Origin: Berberis thunbergii
Taxonomy: Eukaryota; Streptophyta; Magnoliopsida; Ranunculales; Berberidaceae
Reading direction: 5' to 3'
DNA: 64,000 nucleotides
Assembly (NCBI GenBank): GCA_003290165.1
Contig: QNQO01000819.1
Coordinates: 62,001 to 126,000, forward strand
The notes beneath the pieces are model-generated. The model saw only the letters and a list, made by a program, of their open reading frames with translations. It was not told the origin of the DNA and ran no database searches. Below, piece by piece: positions 55,437-64,000 of the stretch; positions within the stretch are counted from its first letter, which is position 1, and each line of letters begins with the position of its first letter. A program made the translations under genes and the position numbers.

Positions 55437-58283
55437 TTAGAAATCCAGAGGCTGTCCAAACATCTCATTTATGTCATCCATGGCCTGCTTTGTAAATAAA
55501 GTTGGCTCAAACAAATCATTTTCAGCATTCATTTTGCGGGATGTACACGATGACTTTCGTGGTGGTGGCTGTGGTTTCAAGTTGTCATCTTGCAGTATGG
55601 AAAATCCACCACATTCTCTCTTCTTATCTTCAAACTTTCCTTGCTTCCTGTTACGAGTTGCCCTCACAAAATCTATTGGCTTTCCAAACATGCTGTTTAT
55701 AGCATCCATAGCCTCCTTCAAGTTAATCGTTGGGTCTACTAGTCCGTGATGGCAAGCATTTTCTATCTCATCAGGCTCATCAAGAATGGCAGATCCCACA
55801 AACCTACCAACAACTGTATCCTCCCTCATTTTCATGGCCGGTGACCTCTTCCCATCTGTATTAATAGATCCATGGGTTGGAATGTCGTTTGATCTTGGAA
55901 ACACAAAAGCATTCACTCTTTGATCAGAACCTTCAGTTAGATGTCCAGTTTTATCCGAACTATTGCCACCATCATCTCCTTCACTACAATCATCTTCATC
56001 TTCACCATCAACAAATATTTCAAAAGTTTCTTGCATAGGCAACCTTCTATCAGTACCTTGTTTCTTAGCTAAAATGCCTGAATTTTTTGGTACATAATTA
56101 TTTTCTTTGTTATTTCCTGCACTGTCGTCCAAATTTTCATCAACAAACACCTCAAACCCACTGCTTGTTTTCTGCTCGGGTTTGGGTAGGCTTCTCTGTG
56201 ATTTCCTTCTGTGTACTGTTTCCAGCTCTATAGGTTCCCGAAACATATTGTTGATGTCATTCATTGCATCCTTCAAATTGATGGTGGGATCAACCAGACC
56301 ATGATGACATGCATTCTCTGCTTCAGACTTCCCAACAATAGCAGTATCTACAAACTTTACCACAACTGTCTCATCAGTACACATGATGTTCAACCTATCG
56401 GATGCCATATGATTGCTCTCCTGCTGCTTGGAGGAATATCTACTGCCCATGGGCCCCTTTACCCCCTCGCTTTCTTCTCTGACCTTTCTGTTATCAATCT
56501 TGTGACAATGCTCGGAAGCTCCATGGCCAGTTCTTGTGGGACCCTTGAATTCACAATGAATTCCTCTACTTTCTTCAATATCTTCATCACGGGAACGAGT
56601 GGACCTAGAAGCCATGGCAGCTCTGGCTTCCTGGCGCTGAAATGCATCTACTAATAGTTATATGATGGACATATTGGGATGATAGAACAAAAAGATAAAC
56701 ATAAAGTTAAGAGTTATTACCCTTGCTTTCCTTTTCTGGTATTGCTCCATTCGGCGGAGAAACTGCTCATATGCTTTCTGTAACTCTCCCATAGGCTCTG
56801 CAAGACTGTAACTCACTAATTTTAGACGTGAAGTCTGTTATTCACAGGAGTTACTATGGAACTACATATCATTTAGAATATGAATGTATTCAAAGAGAAG
56901 GTGATAACAAAGCCAACATCTGCCATTTCGATTACACATCTACCTTCAGTGACCTTCATATTAATGCCAAGTCAAATTGTGCACAAATATAAAAATTTTA
57001 TATTAAAAATAAAAGATAGTGCTCAAATGTGGTAAAGCAGGCCTAGTTGCGCTATGGAAAATAGAAAAAATAGACAAGGCAGACATGAAGTAATAAGAAC
57101 TATAGGCCAGTACAATTGCACTATAAAGCAATGTTGGGTTTAGTTCCACATCGGATGTGGAAGGGGCTGGTGGTCAGTTTATGAGTGAGGAAAAGTCTCA
57201 GATGTAACCATAAGGGAGAGACTGGTCGAAGGTTAGCCGACCAAAGGCCCATTTGTGAGGGGAAGCCAATATCACCCAGCAAGCAAATCCTTCTCCATGC
57301 ATTTTATATGTTTAACCTTGTATAGAGAACTATAACAATCTCAGAAAATAGCTAAACTGCTATCAAATCAGTAGCAACTAGCAAATCATTCCAATGGTTT
57401 CATAAGAGATAAATTAACAATTAGTGGCAATTCTTTCATTTTCAATTTTCATCGAACATTAGGAATGCGATTTTTTCTCCTACCACTTCTTACACACTAA
57501 ACACCCAAAAATTCTACCACGAACAAATTCGTAAAGCAAATGAATAATATGATCACCACATTATATTCTTATATAAACTAAATATGTAACCCTTTGGTGC
57601 AGTCAAGCAAAAGAGCTTATTTGGCAATCGAAGACATAACCTAAACAGTTCCAAATCATTTAGTAAACAAAGAGAACTTACTTCTGTACCCCCAAATGAT
57701 ACATCCTCTCAGACTCTTCGAACTTCCTGAGCTTCTCAAAGTACAGAGCATAGGCTTGGTAAAAGAGGGCATGTTTCGTTCCGATTCGATTCACCTCCAT
57801 CGTCTTCAAAAGCGACCTAGGGTCATCCACAAAATCCATCTACCACAAAAAAAAGATTCAAAACAATTCAAGACACCCCCAATGAATTGAAATCAATAAA
57901 TAATCATAAAAATTTGCAAAATCAGTGATGGGGTTCTCTCAATTACCAGTTGAATCCAAACCCGAAGGTAGCGTAAATCGTTCCGATATCGCTGATCAGT
58001 CTGGAAGTTCTGGGCGCATTTCTGAAGGAACCTTGGGAGCTTCTCTTTGAGCATAAGAGGCGAAAGCGACCCTCTCAGTCTTCGAATTCCCCTGTTTTTT
58101 CAGATTCAAGAAAAATAAGATTTGAGAGGAGATTGAGCAGAATATGAGGAGAGAAGAAAAAAAGATAAAAGAAGATATGGGTTTTGCTTACCGAAGCCAG
58201 GGGAGTAAAGGGTCAGTGCCTGTGTAGTTCTTGATCTCTGAAACGAGAGAAGCGAAGAGATCTGTGTCGAGGGTTTTCTCCAT
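55437..58283 (-). CDS. BUB1/MAD3-family spindle-checkpoint protein without kinase domain
   Basis: Five exons (minus): 58283-58192, 58091-57947, 57839-57682, 56805-56721, 56636-55437; junctions are GT-AG and in phase, 559 aa. The N-terminal Mad3/BUB1 TPR domain (about 35-160) includes QTDQRYRNDLRYLRVWIQL, DDPRSLLKTMEVNRIG, HALFYQAYALYFE and EPMGELQKAYEQFLRR. Then follow motif repeats of about 30 residues with ENACHHGLVDPTINLK (about 267-297 and 453-483) and a degenerate third at the C-terminus (535-559, FGQPLDF). Between them lie FEVFVD (321-326), KEN (337-339) and FEIFVD (365-370), an ABBA-KEN-ABBA layout. BUBR1/MAD3 proteins bind CDC20 and restrain the APC/C until kinetochores attach. Probably a plant BMF2- or BMF3-type member; paralogue uncertain. 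An LTR fragment sits in intron 3. Confidence 0.92.
57132..57281. mobile_element. Short solo LTR (150 bp) in intron 3 of the BUB1/MAD3-like gene
   Basis: Begins TGTTGGGTTTAGTTCCACAT, ends TATCACCCAGCA, flanked by agcaa (57127-57131 and 57282-57286). The TG...CA ends, 5-bp repeat and cacatcgg motif are those of small TRIM-type LTRs in plants. It lacks the neighbouring TRIM-array sequence, so it is a different family. Confidence 0.78.
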
Positions 58284-58486
58284 TTTTGGACGAAAGAGAA
58301 GCAGAGAGAGCCGTTGGAGTTTGGAAGAGCGGAAGGAGAAAGAAGAGTGTTTAAATTTGAATCTCGATGACCTAGGCTTCTTTTGGGCCTCAAATGGCCC
58401 GAACTGGAATAGGCCTACTTTATCATAGTTTTATTTTAACAAATATTTTATTATATTGTTTTCGTGTTTTACGATGACTTTGAGTG

Positions 58487-58589
58487 GGAAAATTCTAACT
58501 GTCGAGGGAATGGGCGTGGAAAACAGCGAGGGGGACCGTCCATTCTCCGGGATGCGTGCCTTCATTTTTTTCGACAGTTAGACGAGCTC
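58487..58589. mobile_element. Foldback MITE, 103 bp, 9-bp target duplication
   Basis: Termini ggaaaattctaactgtcgag and (reverse-complemented) gagctcgtctaactgtcga are inverted. Direct repeats ctttgagtg flank it exactly (58478-58486, 58590-58598). It lies about 200 bp upstream of the BUB1/MAD3-like ATG, i.e. in the promoter region. Confidence 0.82.
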
Positions 58590-58599
58590 CTTTGAGTGA

Positions 58600-60286
58600 G
58601 GTTTAGAGGTACGATGGATGAAGTGGTCATTTTTCCGTCGAATGGGCGGATCTACTAAGGGGCAAGGAGGGCAGCAGTCTCTTTCAACTTTCAAAATATT
58701 TTTACTATATATTAGTTTTACAAAAAAAAATTAGCTTATATAATGTATAATACAATATCAAAATTATTCATTCATCCATTTAGTTGGAAGTTTATTAGAT
58801 TTAGTAAACTACCTAAGTTCGATACTCTTCAAGCGCGATATTTTTTTTTTCTTTTTTTTCAATACAACTTTATTAGTAATTGTAAACATGAAAAATTATT
58901 TAGTGTAATACACTACTTTTGTCATTGTGACTTGTCTCTACTTTTTTGTTTTCAAGGCAATTTTATGTAATTGTAAATAGTAAATAAATGAATTGTTTGT
59001 TCACAAATGGTATAATACCTCCAACAAAAAAATTATTTGAAATTAATATCTAAAATAATAACTATAAAATTCAATGAAAATAGATACCATTAACAAACTC
59101 GTACAAATTTTGAGCCTTATATAAACAATTTTTCTATGAAATTGTATTAGGATCATATTATGTTCGCAAATTTCAGATTTAGATACTTATCCTAATTATT
59201 TTGTTATTTTAGTTATATATTCTAGTTATTACAGTTGTTTGCCCCCTTCCTAAGGTTATCGATATCGCGACACTATTTTGGCTTAAAATTGGACTACACT
59301 AGATTCAATCTGATATATACAATGTATTTTTTATAGTTGTTACTAGCTCAAGTAGAAAAAAAAAAAATGGTTCCACCCTTGATAACTACTATTATCAACT
59401 AATAATTATGTCATTTCACCCCATCTTGACTGAATTTCGGGATCTACCACTGGTTCTGTCCAAATTTGTTCTCCTTGAGATCTGACCCGCAAAACAATAT
59501 TAGATTGCCAAAGATCACCTATTTGGTGGCAGAATGCACTCTGATACTTAAGTCAGTTAACTGTGAGATAAAGTGAACTTGGATAGAGTATAGTTGCGTT
59601 GTGTTTTTGTATCTAGTGCCTCATATCTCTCCTTTACCTTGTAAACAATAAGGGCAGTACTTAAGCATGCATGACGCAATGAAGGGAGACATTTCTCACA
59701 ACGATCTCCTGTATTAAGATATGTCCTTGGAGGAGAGATTTCTGCCATGACTTGTCACATTTGTAACGTCTCTATTCTCTGTTGAGGAGAGATTTGTTGG
59801 GCCTGTAACCTTGATTGTGGTCCGTTATTAAATGCCTCTTTAGGCTTTAGTGATTGGACCCGTTTGAACTGTATGTCTCTAATGAGAGATGATTTGTGCC
59901 ACATGCACTGCGATCAAATTACTATTTGATGTATCATTAGTCACAAGAATTGTTTCCGTTTCAAAATCTTAAAAGGTTATATAATAATTCTGTAGATTAT
60001 AGTGATCAATTTATAAATTTTATATTATTAGGGTTGCATCCTTGAGAAAAGAGATTGGAGTTTTGGTTGAAATATGATAAGTATAGATGGAAGTGGACAT
60101 TGAGCAAAGATCATGGACATAGATGTTCTTTACAATATATTTGAGATGCCCAACTGTTCTGAACTCATATCCAAATGTTTCGTGTGTATGTCGTGACTGG
60201 AAAACCATTGCTATACAATTTCTCTTCAAATCTTCTACCAGAGATTTGATTTGTGTGTGCTTGGGAGAATTAGAGGAAAAGAGCAC
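58600..60286. other. No gene seen; AT-rich intergenic DNA
   Basis: Very AT-rich to 59400, then mixed sequence with no supported ORF. A few short frames are present, all consistent with chance. Confidence 0.5.
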
Positions 60287-60476
60287 GAAAAATTCTAGGG
60301 GTCGAGGGAGGGGTCGAGGGAAAGAGAGCGAGGGATGGGGGTAACCACCCATCCTCCTCGTAATAAGTTCTCGCGCGTATCTCTAACGTGATGCGCTTAT
60401 CCCGAGGAGGATGGGTGGTTACACCCATCCCTTGCCCCCTCTCCCTCGCTCCCTCCCTCGCTCTGTAGCAAAGCTC
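60287..60476. mobile_element. Foldback MITE, 190 bp, 9-bp target duplication
   Basis: Flanked by exact aaagagcac (60278-60286 and 60477-60485). Internal arms pair well (ggtaaccacccatcctcctcg against cgaggaggatgggtggttac). Termini are gaaaaattctaggggtcgag and gagctttgctacagagcgag. It shares both termini with the 50-bp relic at 19672-19721. No ORF; the reading frames on both strands across it are artefacts of the hairpin. Confidence 0.85.
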
Positions 60477-60860
60477 AAAGAGCACACACAGATTTTTCTA
60501 ATATTGTATTTAGTTTTCTGTCATTAAATAAAAAATAAAAAATAAAAAATATTCAATTTTTGAACTCCAATGGGGAATTTATTGATTGAAGTAAGCATTA
60601 CTCCCCCAATAAGTTAAATGTCATTATGCAACTCCCGGACCACCAACTTCACAACCACCACGACAACCAACATAGCATCACCACCATAACCATCACCGGG
60701 ATAAAAATCCAAAACTCACCAACCTCGACCACCAACTACACCAGCGTCATAACATAGGAACAATTCTTAAGAGCCAGGCCCCCAGCGCCAAGGGAGCCTC
60801 AAGAACGTGATGAAGAAAAAGAACAGATGAATAAAATAGGAGTAATACTACAGTGCACCA

Positions 60861-61020
60861 AAGGGGCTGTGGTCGAGTGGTTAAGGAGGTGTGGTATTAG
60901 TCCCCACGTCCTTGCTTCGAGACCCGCCGGCGGCATCGTTTCTTTCGGGGTGGTGTTGACCAGTAGGTCGCACCTCGTGGATAGGTGTCTTGAGGCTCCT
61001 CGACACAAACACAACAAATT
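60861..61020 (+). repeat. tRNA-derived SINE
   Basis: A tRNA-like head (gggctgtggtcgagtggtta with box A; box B cttgcttcgagacccgccgg) is followed by a tRNA-unrelated body and a caaacacaacaaatt tail. The segment gccggcggcat is shared with the SINE scraps at 20879 and 41829, suggesting related SINE families. Boundaries are approximate; no clear target duplication seen. Confidence 0.65.
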
Positions 61021-61633
61021 AAGGGGTAAATACAATTAGTTACAGATAACCAAGAAACATTCAACTAGTATTTCATTAGATAACTTGTCGCTGCATGCAT
61101 AAAACAATCATACTTTGATAATGTTGACTACTCCACCGATGTGGATAAGCTTGATAAGTTACATACCAATTGAACAATGCCCAATGATAACATCTATCCA
61201 GTAACTCAAAAGTCTCCAAGAAGACTAACCCAAGATTATAAATGTTGCATACAAGTATTCAACCAAAAACTGAAGAAATGACGACATAACAAATGATTCG
61301 ATTAACCACCGATTGGTGGATGCATCAACACATTTTCATTAAGTTAGTCACCAATTTCATCGAGTGACCTTAAATCAATGAGAACACTATCTCCAAGGAC
61401 CTTTTCCTATCCCCATAAAAAAAAAACCAAAAATACAGTAACACCTAAGGTCCTCCCTCAAGACTTGCAAACTTACAAATGCTTACATTCTAAACGGCAA
61501 TTCCATTTTAGATATCACTAGGTGGCTCATGCCGACCTTTGATGACAAAAAAAAAAAGGAAACAGCAACAAAAAGAACTTATGGAGTAAAAAAAAGATAA
61601 TTTGACCCCAAGACCAAGAAAAAGGATAGCACC
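61021..61633. other. No gene seen; 3' flank of the importin beta gene
   Basis: Contains the 3' UTR of the importin gene (minus strand) and AT-rich spacer. No coding signal. Confidence 0.45.
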
Positions 61634-64000
61634 TCACGATACCATGACACGACCAATCATGCCCTGTGTCCAAGTGGCAGTCTCCTTTAACTGATCGTCA
61701 TCGGATTCAAGGCACTCGCCTAAGAACTCTGCACAGAAAGTTCGGTCTTTAAACAGAAGTTTGATGGTTGGACCAAGTGTATCTGCTAGGTCACCCATCA
61801 CTGCCACAGCTGCTTTTGTAACACTTTCATCCCTACAAACATATAATGCTCATCAGGATGAAATCAAGTAGCTCCATGAAATTATCAAAAATAAAAACAA
61901 TAAAGCTAGGAGAATGTACCTTTGCTTATCTTTGAACACCACCTCGATAAATTGCAATAAATGAGAGGCATGGGGTACCATCAGCTCTGCCTTGGAACTC
62001 TTGAATCCCTGAAGGATGCCCGAGTAAGCTTCAAAGATGCCTCTCCTCAGCTGATTTCCATAATCCATCATCTCCTCGTCCACCATCTCCATCTTTGCAC
62101 AAACCTCTGAAGCACCCTGCATCATTGGCATTGCATATGGCAGGTACTTCTCAAAGTGCTCACCAATTGCAAGAGCAATATCCCCAAAGCAAGAAAATAT
62201 GGGGGGCTTGACTGACCGATGGAGCATCCCATTAGATAAGTTTTTGAGAAGCAGGGTCATGATCCCATCACAGTAGGGTAAGATCTTGTCATCTAATGCA
62301 CGACAAATGTCACCCACCACCCCAACAGAAATAGAACAAACCTGGTACTCTTCGAAATTTTGCAAACCCATATCCAAATACTTGTAGAACTCAGGCATGT
62401 ACTTTTCAAACTCAGTTCCAGTGGCATAAGCAAGAGCCCCAATAGCAAGCATTGCTTCCTCATGCACTGTGGAGCTGCGGCAACCAAATACTTTCAGGAA
62501 CAAGATCATTAATTGATCAGCAGCTTGAAGGATAATGGCTTTTGAATCCTCAGAGGCACTTAATTTCTGGATGATAACCTGAAGAACACCACACAGTAGA
62601 GCTTGCAAATCACCTTGCTTTTCTCTATCATCTGATGATATGATCTGAAGCTCCATAGTTTGGCCCAACTTGTTCATAATGACAGGGAGGAGTTGTGTTA
62701 TGATGTTGGCTGTTTCTGCAATATTCGCACACCTAACAACTTCATTAAGGGTTTCATAAGCAGAAGATCTGAGCTTCGAATCATTAATATCTGTACGTTC
62801 TGCTGTCCCAATGAGAGAAGTAATAATCTCTGGAAGATATGGGGAGAGATGAGAAGAGCTCGACCCAGCATCCTCATACCCCTGACCGAGGTAGTAGATT
62901 GCTCCACAGATCTTTTCAGCAACATTGGGAGCATCCTTAAGACTATCCAACAAGACTCCCATAATTCGCGTGAGATTAGCAGGAGATATTACTGAGAACC
63001 CAGTAGCAGGAGAATGCAGTATCTCAAAATCCGGCTGAGAGTCCATGCAGTTGTGTCCTTCACTTGGCCGTTTTCATCCTTCGTTGCATTAAGCAAAAAC
63101 TCCAACCCTGCAGTTACCAGAGGAGAAAGTTTATGAACAGATGGGCCGTCTAGAATAGACCCAAATGCGTAAGTTGCTGCCTCACGGCTACGCCAATCCG
63201 TCTTCATTATATTTTCCTGCACAAATGGCATGACACGAGGGACAATAGCATCACCCACAGTTTTTGAAACAAGGCCAAGGCATGTTCCACCAGCCATGGA
63301 AAGATTCCAGACTTCGTCATCTTGATCCTGGTCTTCTTCCTGTTTCAATAGGGTCTCAAGCAACATTGGAACTAAAGATGGTAGAGCCTTCTCTATGAAG
63401 TGAGAATGGGAAGAAGCTGTGTCACCAGCTTCAGCTCCTTCAAATTCTTGAAGTTCAATCTCCTCATCACAGATAGTGCTCCAGAACTCAATTGCTTGGA
63501 GTGCAACAGGTTCTTGATCTTCTTTTACTGCCTTTGATGTAAGCTCGAAGAGAGTTTGCATATAAGGCTCAAGCACATCATAATACATAGACGAGATTGC
63601 AACAAGACATTCAAAGGCCGCTTGCCTAATTTCTGGCTCTTTGGAAATAGCAGTCTCGCAGACTACCTTCATAATATAATTTCGCTCCATCTCATTCTGA
63701 AAGTTGGATTGTGCAAAATCAAGGGCATTGTATAAAGCCCTCGTTGCTGCAAGACGGACTCCAACCCCATGGTCAGCAAGGTTCATGCCTTGAACTACAG
63801 CAGTAAGAACAGCATTCACCTCATCCTGCCCAAGATCATGATGAGAAATCTCTTCACAAACATACCCAAGAGTCTCCAAAGTCGACTGCTTCAACGAAGC
63901 AGGATTTTCCAGCTTGGTCATATTGGTCAGCAACGACGCAATCAATTGTGGCCATTCCTTTCGCGGAACTTCAATCGATGCAACCTTGGCAATCACTTGC
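61634..64000 (-). CDS. Importin subunit beta-1 (karyopherin beta), 5' end outside the window
   Basis: Minus strand; exon from the window edge (64000) to 61920, 87-bp GT-AG intron, last exon 61832-61634 ending TGA. About 760 of the usual ~870 residues are present; roughly 110 N-terminal residues lie beyond 64000. HEAT-repeat sequence throughout: LASLLTNMTKLE-type start region, the acidic loop EEDQDQDDEVWNLS between HEAT repeats, SREAATYAFGSILDGPS, NCAN-type YETLNEVVRCAN, KPPIFSCFGDIALAIGEHFEKYL, ending TWTQGMIGRVMVS. It carries NLS cargo with importin alpha through nuclear pores and binds Ran-GTP. At about 63026-63029 a T run is one base short (RI|FEILHSP), shifting the frame; either a sequencing error or a real lesion. 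Confidence 0.9.

Overview
This is a plant nuclear DNA window, most likely from a eudicot. The evidence is split genes with short GT-AG introns, plant-only families (a GRAS cluster resembling NSP2, a pollen Ole e 1 protein, an At5g39865-type glutaredoxin-like protein), plant tRNA genes, and many plant transposons, including Ty3/gypsy chromoviruses, TRIMs, Ac-like hAT elements, foldback MITEs and SINEs. The species cannot be named from sequence alone.

Layout. 1-5400 is decayed transposon-derived sequence: an hAT end, a broken coiled-coil ORF, a block of ~125-bp tandem repeats, and an antisense Ty3/gypsy protease remnant. 5676-15440 is a wrecked ubiquitin-activating enzyme E1 (UBA1-like) pseudogene. 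Its first exon is split by a complete but inactive Ty3/gypsy element (5920-12702) with a perfect 5-bp target duplication. The gag of that element is in turn split by a tandem TRIM array (6981-8293) with its own target duplication. 16048-17179 holds tRNA-Gly, tRNA-Thr and two foldback MITEs. 18682-19446 is an intronless glutaredoxin-like gene. 21150-30010 is a tandem triplication, about 3 kb per unit, of an NSP2-like GRAS transcription factor gene; the middle copy looks like a gene-conversion mosaic. 30985-39596 is a 5'-truncated Tekay/Del-like Ty3/gypsy element whose integrase is interrupted by a 1.9-kb probable solo LTR and whose 3' LTR runs straight into a second TRIM array at the primer-binding site. 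39770-46681 is gene-poor, with two hAT elements carrying 8-bp target duplications and a tRNA-Lys gene.

The right third is gene-rich: a nine-exon LRR receptor-like pseudokinase (48708-53164), an Ole e 1-type secreted protein (54390-54902), a BUB1/MAD3-family spindle-checkpoint gene without kinase domain (55437-58283, minus) and the 3' part of an importin beta-1 gene (61634-64000, minus) with an apparent one-base frameshift. Neighbouring genes show no obvious shared pathway; the layout is that of an ordinary plant chromosome arm. I do not see a wholly new biological system. The most informative signals are the GRAS gene-conversion mosaic, the ABBA-KEN-ABBA cassette with a repeated ~30-residue motif in the checkpoint protein, the LTR/TRIM chimera joined at the primer-binding site, an intron-like insertion in a retrotransposon RT domain, and a set of foldback MITEs with 9-10-bp target duplications.
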